The translations under genes and the position numbers were made by a program. The notes beneath the pieces were generated by a model, which made no database searches, had not been told where the DNA came from, and saw only the letters and a program-made list of their open reading frames with translations. Below, piece by piece: positions 32,784-40,246 of a stretch of 64,000 bases of DNA (the first letter of the stretch is position 1; each line of letters starts with the position of its first letter). This DNA comes from CADEED01 sp043747835 (GTDB lineage Bacteria > Pseudomonadota > Gammaproteobacteria > Steroidobacterales > Steroidobacteraceae): NCBI GenBank assembly GCA_043747835.1, contig JAYTOK010000068.1, forward strand, positions 1 to 64,000, read 5' to 3'.

Positions 32784-33461
32784 CTAGTGCACCACTTCGT
32801 GCGTGGCGACCAGACCATCCTTGAGGACGATCTTGCGCTGCGTCTGGTTCGCGACGTCCTGCTCGTGCGTCACGATGATGATCGTGTTGCCGCGCGCGTG
32901 GATCTCCTTGAGCAGGGACATGATCTCGCCCGTCGTGACGCTGTCGAGCGCGCCCGTCGGCTCGTCGGCGAGGATCACTCGCGGTTTGGCGATCAGCGCG
33001 CGCGCGATGGCCACGCGCTGCTTCTGCCCGCCCGACAACTGGTTAGGCATGAACGTCTTGCGGTCGGACAGCCCCACCATGTCGAGGTATTCCTCGGCGC
33101 GGCGGTTGCGCTCGCGGCGGCTGACGCCCTGGTAGTACAGCGGCAGCGCGACGTTCTCGGCCGCGTTCTTGAACGGCAGCAGATTGAAGGACTGGAAGAT
33201 GAAGCCGAGCATCCGGTTGCGCAGGCGCGCGGCGTCGGTCTCGCTCATGTTGGCGACTTTTTCGCCCGCCAGCGTGTAGCTGCCGCTATCGTATCCGTCG
33301 AGAATTCCGAGGATGTTCAGCAAGGTCGACTTGCCCGAGCCGGACGAACCCATGATCGAGACGAGCTCGCCCTCGCGGATTTCGAGGTCTATCCCCTTGA
33401 GCACGTGCAGGGATTGATCGCCGGTCTGGTAGTACTTGTGGATATCGCGCAGTTCGATCAT
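32784..33461 (-). CDS. LolD/MacB-type ABC transporter ATPase
   Basis: The product has 225 residues from the ATG giving MIELRDIHKYYQTGDQ, where ATPases of this group normally begin; an ATG 27 bases earlier adds nine residues without family match. Walker A GSSGSGKST, signature LSGGQKQRVAIARAL, Walker B VILADEPTGALDS and the switch histidine in IIIVTHEQD are all intact. It belongs to the LolD/MacB cluster that drives FtsX-type permeases. First gene of the export operon. Confidence 0.95.
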   Translation of the reverse strand: MIELRDIHKYYQTGDQSLHVLKGIDLEIREGELVSIMGSSGSGKSTLLNILGILDGYDSGSYTLAGEKVANMSETDAARLRNRMLGFIFQSFNLLPFKNAAENVALPLYYQGVSRRERNRRAEEYLDMVGLSDRKTFMPNQLSGGQKQRVAIARALIAKPRVILADEPTGALDSVTTGEIMSLLKEIHARGNTIIIVTHEQDVANQTQRKIVLKDGLVATHEVVH

Positions 33462-33580
33462 TTGAGTGACTTTCTCATCCGCACGCATGGCGATCCAGCC
33501 CCCTGACCCGGTTCAGACTGCAGTTCCGGGCAAATGGTTGCACTACACTCGCTGGCAAACCCTTCCGAGAGGTCACCCGG

Positions 33581-34279
33581 ATGACGTCGATCCGCCTGCC
33601 TACCCCCAAACCACTGCGCGGCCTCCTGGCTAGCATCCTGTCGTTGGGGTTATTGAGCGCATGCGCGTCCGGATCGCCGCAGGATCGCGCGCCCACCGTC
33701 TGGACGCTGCGAAACGTCGCAAAAGTCGGAGGTCTACCCACCGAAGTGGTCGGCGTCCCCAAGGTCGCGGGTTCCGGTGCCGATGCCGGGTTCGTCTTCG
33801 ACGGCAAGGCGGACGGCGTCTTCGTGCCGATCAATCCGATCGAAGGCTGGTCCGCCTTCACCATCGAAGTCCGCTTCAAGCCCGACGACACGGGTGGCGA
33901 GGAACAGCGCTTCCTGCACATCGAAGACGGCCGCAAGCAACGCGTGCTGCTCGAAACGCGCGTCACGCCCGACCAGCAATGGGCGCTCGACACCTTCCTG
34001 TTCCAGGACGCCGAGCACAGGCTCACGCTGCTCGATCGCAAGCTGCTGCATCCGACCGACCGGTGGTACTGGGTCGCGCTCGTGTACGACGGCCGGAAGA
34101 TGTCTCAGTACATCGACGGCGTTCTCGAGCTCGAAGGCGAAGTCGCCTTCGCGCCGATGGCGGCGGGACGGACGTCGATCGGCGTGCGCCAGAATCTGGT
34201 GTCGTGGTTCAAGGGCGTCATCGCGGAATCGCGCTTCACGCCGGCCGCATTGCCGCCGTCACGACTGCGGAAGGAATGA
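33581..34279 (+). CDS. LamG-like lipoprotein
   Basis: This 232-residue protein has a lipoprotein signal (lipobox LLSAC, Cys about 28) and a concanavalin/LamG-type beta-sandwich of roughly 190 residues. Recognisable strands include FVFDGKADGVFVPINPIEGW, FTIEVRFKPD and WYWVALVYDGRKMSQYIDG. LamG_3-type domains bind glycans or serve as structural jelly rolls. It is transcribed toward the GH130 gene (7-base gap between stops). Role in binding a sugar polymer is inference. Confidence 0.82.
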   Translation: MTSIRLPTPKPLRGLLASILSLGLLSACASGSPQDRAPTVWTLRNVAKVGGLPTEVVGVPKVAGSGADAGFVFDGKADGVFVPINPIEGWSAFTIEVRFKPDDTGGEEQRFLHIEDGRKQRVLLETRVTPDQQWALDTFLFQDAEHRLTLLDRKLLHPTDRWYWVALVYDGRKMSQYIDGVLELEGEVAFAPMAAGRTSIGVRQNLVSWFKGVIAESRFTPAALPPSRLRKE

Positions 34280-34286
34280 CTCCCGC

Positions 34287-35582
34287 TCAGGCGTGCAGGT
34301 TCGCGAGCAGAGCGCTGATCCTGATCGTCGCGAAGTTCGAGAATGTGTCCGAGACGGCGTAAGGCAGAACGATCAGGTCGTGATGCCGCAACGCGCCGCA
34401 CGTGTACACCACGTTCGGCACATACCCTTCCCGTTCGGTCCGGTCGGGGCGCACCAGCGGCTCTCGCGATCGCGCGAGGACTTTCGACGGATCGTTCTTG
34501 TCGAGCAGCACCGCGCCGATGGAATAACGGCGCACGGGCCCCACGCCATGCGTCAGCAGCAACCAGCCTTCGTCGAGCTCGATCGGCGAGCCGCAGTTGC
34601 CGATCTGCACGAACTCCCAGGGAAATTGCGGCTTGAGAATGGCGCGGCCGCCATCCCATTGGTGGAGGTCGTCGGACAGGATCAGGTAGAGGTTCTCGTT
34701 GTCCTGCCGGCCGATCATGGCGTACTGACCGTTCAGCTTGCGCGGAAAGAGCGCCATGCCCTTGTTCTGCGCGGCCGAGCCCCGCAGCGGCGTCAGGCGA
34801 AACGAGAGGAAGTCGCGAGTCTCCAGTAGTTCGGAGCGGATGGCCTTGCCGCTGTAGGCCGTGTAGGTCGCGTAGAAGATCTTCTCCGGACCCGCGAACT
34901 GCACGAAGCGCGCGTCTTCGATTCCGTTCGACTGGGAAAGAGTCAGCGGAAAAATGACGCGCTCGCTGATGTGCTGCTCCGCGCGGAAGCTCACGTCGAC
35001 GATCTCGCCTTCCGCAACCTGCGCCCGATTCATCACTTTCGGAACCGAGGCCAGTCGTATCGTGGGATCGATGCTCACCGCGCCATCGACGGCGATCGAG
35101 CCCGACCGGAACGTGAGTGAGGAGATGTGCCCCTCGCCCACCGCGCGCAGACTCAGTACGAAGCGAATACCACCCGCGGGCGCGCCGGTCTGGTCCGGAT
35201 GCGCCACGATGCTCGGATTGAACAGTGCCGCGGCTTCGAAGGAATACTCATGCAGGAAGTACGCGCCGACCAGGCGGCGTTGTTCCTGGCCGAAGTTCAC
35301 GTGCTCCGCGAACGCCTCTTCCATCTCATCGGCGCGCGCCTCGAACGTGTCGAGCAGATTGCGGTGACGGCCCTGGAAATTCTCGAGGATCTCCGCGAGA
35401 TGCAGGGTCACCGACGCCGGATCGAGCGACAGGACCCGATCGACGATGTGGTTAGCCCGGGACTTGTCCGTGGGATTGAAATCCCGGGGCTCCGTCGCGG
35501 GTTTGAAGGGCCGTACGAGAACACGCGAGGGATCGGGCCTGAGGTAAAGCGCTTGCCGATTGAGAAATGGAGGTTGCGACAA
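34287..35582 (-). CDS. GH130-family glycosidase / beta-mannoside phosphorylase-like
   Basis: This 431-residue five-bladed propeller protein of family GH130 starts at a TTG behind TGAGGA and lies 7 bases after the glycosyltransferase stop, so the two are coupled. The N-terminal 90 residues are an extension common in this subgroup (PDPSRVLVRPFKPATEP), then come FNPSIVAHPDQ, GIEDARFVQFAG with the conserved acidic residues, and GNCGSPIELDEGWLLLTHGV. GH130 members cleave or phosphorolyse beta-mannosides. In this genetic setting, next to a GT4 enzyme, a role in processing a mannose-containing glycan is plausible but unproven. Confidence 0.87.
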   Translation of the reverse strand: MSQPPFLNRQALYLRPDPSRVLVRPFKPATEPRDFNPTDKSRANHIVDRVLSLDPASVTLHLAEILENFQGRHRNLLDTFEARADEMEEAFAEHVNFGQEQRRLVGAYFLHEYSFEAAALFNPSIVAHPDQTGAPAGGIRFVLSLRAVGEGHISSLTFRSGSIAVDGAVSIDPTIRLASVPKVMNRAQVAEGEIVDVSFRAEQHISERVIFPLTLSQSNGIEDARFVQFAGPEKIFYATYTAYSGKAIRSELLETRDFLSFRLTPLRGSAAQNKGMALFPRKLNGQYAMIGRQDNENLYLILSDDLHQWDGGRAILKPQFPWEFVQIGNCGSPIELDEGWLLLTHGVGPVRRYSIGAVLLDKNDPSKVLARSREPLVRPDRTEREGYVPNVVYTCGALRHHDLIVLPYAVSDTFSNFATIRISALLANLHA

Positions 35583-35589
35583 GCGTTCC

Positions 35590-37896
35590 TCAGTGGGTGA
35601 TCGACGTGATCGGCGACTCGCGTGATTCCTGCACGACCTTCGGCTTCATCGCAGGATTGCCGACACGGTACAGCTCCCGGACTTCGGCGAGGGCGAGCAG
35701 CCAGGAGACGACGGACTCGGCGCCACGATTCTCGTTGGCGCGATCGGGATGGAGTCCATCGCTGCAACTACCCGCTTCGACGTCCACGAGCGAGATCGAG
35801 AGATCGTTGCGGCCGAGAAACCAGCTGAAGGCGCGCAACGATTCGGCTCTCCAGCGCGGATCCGGATCGGCGCGCCAGGCGGCGCGACACGCCGAAATGG
35901 TCGCGGTGGCTTCGAGCGGTTGCTGATCGAAAGGCCGCGGCGCGCGCAACTCCTGCCCGAAACTCATCGAGCCGACGGGCCGAAAGCAGCCGCCCGGCGT
36001 CGTTTGCAACTTCATGAGCCAACGCAACGATCGCAGCCCCGCGGCAACCCAGGAGGGCTCGTTGGCCGCGATGCCGGAGACGATCAGGGCCTGCGGCATC
36101 CGCGCGTTTTCGTACGCGAGGCTTCTCTCGAACCAAACCCAGTCCGGCGTCTCGGCCGACTTCAAGCAGGAGAGTAGTTTGTCCGCGAGCCGCTCGCGCA
36201 ACGCCGACAGATGCGGACTCGCGGTAGTGGAGTTCATGAAAGCATTGAGGCCCAGCAACGTGAATGCCCATGCGCGTGGCGACTCGAAGTCCGCGGCGGC
36301 GGGCAGTGCTTCGAGAAACAGCGCGCTCGCCCAACGACGGCGCGAGACACTCGAATCGCTGCGCGAGCACTCGCCCAATGCCCAGAGCGACCTGCCGTGA
36401 CTGTCCTCGGAGCCAATGTCTTCGAGCCAGCGCCGGTCGAAACTCATGAAGTTCCGGAACCGCTTTCGATCGGCGTTCCACGCGTGCTGAACGAAGGCGG
36501 CGAAGCGGTTGCTCAGCGCGTCGGCCATGGGCCGTTCGCCCGGCGCATTGAGCGCACAGGACACGAGCAGCGCGCGCGCATTGTCGTCGACGCAATAGCC
36601 ATGGACGCGATCGGGCACGGCATGGATCGCGTGCTGGAACAGGCCTGTGTCGTCGCACATGAGCTCGAAGTGGTCCAACTTCAGCCGCGGTGGCGGATTG
36701 GTGACCAGCGGCGTGGACTCGCTGCGCACGGCTTCGATCCCGACGGGATCCGCGCGGCGGACCGACTCGAACAATGTCGCGTAGAGCGAGCCAACCCGCG
36801 CCCACGTCATGGAGCGGCTGCTCGCGTAGGCGCGCTTTCGCATGCGTTCGCGACGCAGGTCATCCGTCAGCAGTCCCGAAATCTCGCGCCCCAGGGCCGC
36901 AACGTCGTTGAACGGAACCAGGACGCCGCGGTCCTCGGCCAGCAATTCCCGTGCGTGCCAGTAAGGCGTCGACACCACGGCCTTTCCCAGCCCGAAGCTG
37001 TACGCCAGCGTGCCGGATGTCATCTGGCCTTCGTTGAGATACGGCGTGACGTACACATCGCACATCGAGATGAAATCGAGCAGCGACGGTTTGTCGACGA
37101 AGCGATCGAGGAAGACGACATGATCCTCGACGCCCCGCTCGCGCACCCGGGCGACGAGACTCTCGCGATACGCCTCGCCCTGATCGCGCACGAGATTCGG
37201 GTGCGTCGCGCCGAGCACGACGTAAACCGCGTCGGGCTTTCGCTCCAGGATCGCGGGCATCGCGTCGATCATGACCTCGATGCCCTTGTTCTTGGAGAGC
37301 AGTCCGAAGGTGAGGATCGTCGGCCTGCCGGAGAACCCCAGGCGCGATTTCGCGGCGCTGGAATCGGCGTAGGGAGTGTCGGGAATTCCGTGGGGAATGA
37401 TCTCTATCTTCTCCGCGGGCACGGAGTAGACGGAACGCAGCAGCTCGCGGCCCTTCTCCGCCATGACCACGACTTTCGCGGACAGGGCGACGATGTCGCC
37501 GAGCACGTGTCGTTGCATCGCGGAAGGGTCGGACAAGACCGTGTGCAAGGTGGTGACGACCGGCATCTTCAGCCGCGACAGCAGCTCGAGTACGTGGGCT
37601 CCGGCGTCGCCGCCAAAGATGCCGAATTCGTGCTGCAGGGAAACGACATCGAATCGGCCGGAATTCAGCTCGCTCGCGGCGTTGACGTAGTCTTCCGGCT
37701 CGTCGTCCCGGATCTGCTCTCTAACTACCGGCGGATAGTCGTACGACTGGCCGCGATCGTTCATCGCGACGATCATGGCCTCCGCGCGGGGACGCGCCGC
37801 CGAGACCGCGTCCTGCAGGTCGCTCGTGAAAGTGGCGATCCCGCAGCGGCGCGGAAGAGAATTACCGATGAATGCGATTCTCAGCGGTGATGTCAT
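35590..37896 (-). CDS. GT4 glycosyltransferase fused to a C-terminal helical domain
   Basis: This 768-residue protein has an N-terminal GT4 (GT-B fold) module (about 1-385): FIGNSLPRRCGIATFTSDL at the acceptor site, HGIPDTPYADS, TFGLLSKNKGIEVMIDA and the nucleotide-sugar loop LNEGQMTSGTLAYSFGLGKA. The second glutamate of the usual E-x7-E pair is replaced by leucine. Residues about 400-750 are helical with repeated W/F patterns (VHGYCVDDNARALL, GRSLWALGECSR, EATATISACRAAW), suggesting an alpha/alpha-barrel like those of six-hairpin glycosidases. GAGGATC precedes the ATG. Coupled to GH130. Confidence 0.85.
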   Translation of the reverse strand: MTSPLRIAFIGNSLPRRCGIATFTSDLQDAVSAARPRAEAMIVAMNDRGQSYDYPPVVREQIRDDEPEDYVNAASELNSGRFDVVSLQHEFGIFGGDAGAHVLELLSRLKMPVVTTLHTVLSDPSAMQRHVLGDIVALSAKVVVMAEKGRELLRSVYSVPAEKIEIIPHGIPDTPYADSSAAKSRLGFSGRPTILTFGLLSKNKGIEVMIDAMPAILERKPDAVYVVLGATHPNLVRDQGEAYRESLVARVRERGVEDHVVFLDRFVDKPSLLDFISMCDVYVTPYLNEGQMTSGTLAYSFGLGKAVVSTPYWHARELLAEDRGVLVPFNDVAALGREISGLLTDDLRRERMRKRAYASSRSMTWARVGSLYATLFESVRRADPVGIEAVRSESTPLVTNPPPRLKLDHFELMCDDTGLFQHAIHAVPDRVHGYCVDDNARALLVSCALNAPGERPMADALSNRFAAFVQHAWNADRKRFRNFMSFDRRWLEDIGSEDSHGRSLWALGECSRSDSSVSRRRWASALFLEALPAAADFESPRAWAFTLLGLNAFMNSTTASPHLSALRERLADKLLSCLKSAETPDWVWFERSLAYENARMPQALIVSGIAANEPSWVAAGLRSLRWLMKLQTTPGGCFRPVGSMSFGQELRAPRPFDQQPLEATATISACRAAWRADPDPRWRAESLRAFSWFLGRNDLSISLVDVEAGSCSDGLHPDRANENRGAESVVSWLLALAEVRELYRVGNPAMKPKVVQESRESPITSITH

Positions 37897-37953
37897 GGTC
37901 GATCCTCGGGTTGTGGGACGAAGATCAACTCGGGTCGAGTCGCAGCTTCAGGA

Positions 37954-38232
37954 TCAGCGCGCGCTCCGCGCTCCGCCGCCCGCCGAACGATCGCGCTCCT
38001 GCGCTTCGTTGACCTTCAACGGACGTCCGCCGAAGTCGGCGCCATTGAGCGCCTGCATCGCGCGCGAGGCATCCTCGCTCGACATTTCGATGAAGCCAAA
38101 TCCACGCGGCTGACCGGTGGCCCGATCGGTCACGAGGGAAAGCGACTGGACTGCGCCGTGAGCCGTGAATGCGGTGCGGAGGGAGTCTTCTGTCGCGGAA
38201 AAGGGGAGATTGCCAACGTAGAGTTTGGTCAC
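37954..38232 (-). CDS. Small RNA-recognition-motif protein
   Basis: This 92-residue single-RRM protein starts at a GTG; longer frames upstream are not conserved-looking. RNP2 is LYVGNL (4-9) and RNP1 is RGFGFIEM (43-50), both intact with their aromatic residues, followed by a short basic, glycine-rich tail. It resembles the cold-inducible RNA-binding proteins of cyanobacteria and many proteobacteria, which bind single-stranded RNA. It lies 57 bases upstream of the glycosyltransferase on the same strand but is probably an independent housekeeping gene. Confidence 0.9.
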   Translation of the reverse strand: MTKLYVGNLPFSATEDSLRTAFTAHGAVQSLSLVTDRATGQPRGFGFIEMSSEDASRAMQALNGADFGGRPLKVNEAQERDRSAGGGARSAR

Positions 38233-38378
38233 TTTGAGTACTCGCGGGTGATGTTGGGAAAGGCGGGGATGACATCTGGTCCGCGAGAGAAAGCCGGAAT
38301 GCGGCGGGGACCAGGAACAGACGCCGCAAGAGTTGCGGCGCGCGCTCAAGCTACTCTCTTTGGCGTCCGGGCGTACGC

Positions 38379-38558
38379 CTATTTCCTGGTCGCGAGACAG
38401 TTCTTCAGTTTGTCGCGCGCCGCCTCCACGTCCGCGAAGAATGCTTCGCGATCACCCTTGTCACCCTGCAGTTGAAGGATCGCGTCGAGCCCGAAAGCAT
38501 CGAGCGACAACATGGCGGCGACGATCGACAAAGCGGTTTGCAAGCGGATCGATTTCAT
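38379..38558 (-). CDS. Small secreted protein, 59 residues
   Basis: I found this short frame by reading the 429-base gap between the RRM gene and halogenase 1. It runs MKSIRLQTALSIVAAMLSLD to ...KLKNCLATRK and a TAG stop. Residues 1-22 look like a signal peptide (basic start, hydrophobic core, AFG). The mature part is short, charged and helical with one cysteine. The ribosome site is weak (GTGGCGA). It is divergent from halogenase 1 with about 100 bases between starts. No family recognised; it could also be a chance frame. Confidence 0.5.
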   Translation of the reverse strand: MKSIRLQTALSIVAAMLSLDAFGLDAILQLQGDKGDREAFFADVEAARDKLKNCLATRK

Positions 38559-38660
38559 TCGCCACGGTACCGGTTACTTCCCACGGAAATCTGTGAAGAA
38601 GCGTCGCCGTGTGACATTTCATGGGACACAATGCACGCTCGCGCGGATCGGGGAGAATCG

Positions 38661-40154
38661 ATGCATTACGTAATCGTCGGCGGCGGATCCGCCGGCTGGA
38701 TGGCGGCTGCGGCATTGGCGCATGCGGTCGAGAAGACTCAGCGAATCACGCTGATCGAGTCGGACGACATCGGCACCGTCGGCGTCGGCGAAGCGACCAT
38801 TCCGCCCCTGCAGTTCTTCAACAAAGTCCTCGGCATCAACGAACGGGACTTCGTGCAGGCCACGCAGGCCAGCTTCAAACTCGGCATCGACTTCCGGAAC
38901 TGGGGTACCGCGGGTCACCGCTACTTCCATCAGTTCGGAGAGTTCGGCGTCAACATCAACGCCGTCGCCTTTCACCAGCTCTGGCTGCGGCTGGCCGCCA
39001 GCGGCCATCCTCATCCGCTCGGTGACTATTCACCGGCGGCCGTCGCCGCCTCACAAATGCGCTTTCTGCCGCCGTTGCCGGGCATGCCGCCGGAGATGCC
39101 GCAGCTCGCCTACGCCTATCACTTCGACGCCGGACTCTACGCGGCCTTCCTGCGGCGCTACGCCGAACAGCGGGGCGTCGTGCGCGTCGAGGGCCGCATC
39201 GTCGACGTCGCTCGCAATGCCGAGAGCGGCTTCATCGAATCGGTGCGCCTCGAAAACGGTCCCGCGATCGCCGGCGATTTCTTTCTCGACTGCTCCGGGT
39301 TCCGCGGGCTGCTCATCGAGAAGACGCTGCGCACCGGGTACGAAGACTGGACGCACTGGTTACCCTGCGATCGAGCGCTTGCGGTGCCCACCGAAAGGAA
39401 CCCGGCGGCGTTCACGCCCTACACTCGCTCGACAGCCCACAAGGCCGGATGGCAGTGGCGGATCCCGTTGCAGCACCGCACGGGAAACGGACACGTCTTC
39501 TGTTCGGATTACACCAGCGAAGACGAAGCGACCGCGACGTTGCTGGAGAATCTGGATGGCAAGCCGCTCGCCGATCCGCGTCTGCTGCGCTTCAGGACCG
39601 GGCGGCGCCGGCAATTCTGGAACGGAAACTGCGTGGCCATCGGACTCGCGGGCGGATTCATGGAGCCTCTGGAGTCGACGAGCCTGCATCTGATTCAAAC
39701 GGCCGTGTTTCGCCTGCTGTCGCTGCTGCCGACCTCAACGGCCAGCGATCCTTCCGCCGCGGCGGAATTCAACCGGCTCAGCATTGCCGAGTACGAGCAG
39801 ATCCGCGACTTCATCATCCTGCACTACGTCGCGAACGAGCGGACGGAGACGTTTTGGCGCGACTGCCGCGCGACGACGATGCCCGAGAGTCTCGCGCATC
39901 GAATCGAACTCTTCCGCGCACGCGGCAAGGTCGCGCGCGAGGAAGGCCACCTGTTCTCCGATTCGAGCTGGGTCGCCGTGATGTTAGGTCAGGGAATCAT
40001 ACCCCGGCAGTGGGATCCGCTCGCGGAGACGCTGCCGATCGGCGATCTGCAGATGAAGGCGACCGACATGCGGGAGCGCCTGCATCGGGCGATCGCGCGC
40101 ATGCCGAGCCATGCGGACTTCATCGAGAAGAACTGCAAGGCGGCCACCCCGTAA
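38661..40154 (+). CDS. Flavin-dependent halogenase-like protein 1
   Basis: This 497-residue protein starts at the ATG of MHYVIVGGGSAGWM behind GGGGAG; the open frame extends upstream without conserved sequence. It has the FAD motif GGGSAGWM (7-14), catalytic lysine K73 (ASFKLGIDFRNW), halogenase signature WQWRIP (264-269) and glutamate E338 in MEPLESTSLHLIQ. These are the hallmarks of tryptophan 7-halogenase relatives, so FAD-based halide chemistry is possible. No partner flavin reductase gene is in the window. It faces TBDT 2 tail to tail across a shared terminator. Substrate unknown; many such TBDT-linked homologues have no known natural substrate. Confidence 0.9.
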   Translation: MHYVIVGGGSAGWMAAAALAHAVEKTQRITLIESDDIGTVGVGEATIPPLQFFNKVLGINERDFVQATQASFKLGIDFRNWGTAGHRYFHQFGEFGVNINAVAFHQLWLRLAASGHPHPLGDYSPAAVAASQMRFLPPLPGMPPEMPQLAYAYHFDAGLYAAFLRRYAEQRGVVRVEGRIVDVARNAESGFIESVRLENGPAIAGDFFLDCSGFRGLLIEKTLRTGYEDWTHWLPCDRALAVPTERNPAAFTPYTRSTAHKAGWQWRIPLQHRTGNGHVFCSDYTSEDEATATLLENLDGKPLADPRLLRFRTGRRRQFWNGNCVAIGLAGGFMEPLESTSLHLIQTAVFRLLSLLPTSTASDPSAAAEFNRLSIAEYEQIRDFIILHYVANERTETFWRDCRATTMPESLAHRIELFRARGKVAREEGHLFSDSSWVAVMLGQGIIPRQWDPLAETLPIGDLQMKATDMRERLHRAIARMPSHADFIEKNCKAATP

Positions 40155-40162
40155 ATGGAAAT

Positions 40163-40246
40163 GGGGATATTCCCCATTTCCGGAGAAAAAAAGGGGACGG
40201 ACCTGAAGCAGGTCCATCCCCTTTTTTTGAAATGGGGAATATCCCC
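40163..40246. repeat. GGGGATATTCCCC palindromic repeat pair
   Basis: The palindromes at 40163-40175 (GGGGATATTCCCC) and 40234-40246 (GGGGAATATCCCC) flank an internal hairpin in inverted orientation, giving one arm of each about 40 bases long. The arms share the GGGGA..TCCCC and AAAAGGGGACGG features with the element at 4355-4679, so they are the same family. The right palindrome ends exactly at the TBDT 2 stop codon. Confidence 0.7.
40186..40228. terminator. Bidirectional terminator between halogenase 1 and TBDT 2
   Basis: A 13-bp stem (GGGGACGGACCTG at 40193-40205 with CAGGTCCATCCCC at 40209-40221, one mismatch) is flanked by A7 on the left and T7 on the right, so it can terminate both convergent transcripts. 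Confidence 0.85.

Noticed and set aside
30928..32787. A 619-codon open frame antisense to the two ABC permeases
   Set aside because: Spans two genes antisense, dominated by Asp/His/Arg; no family resemblance.
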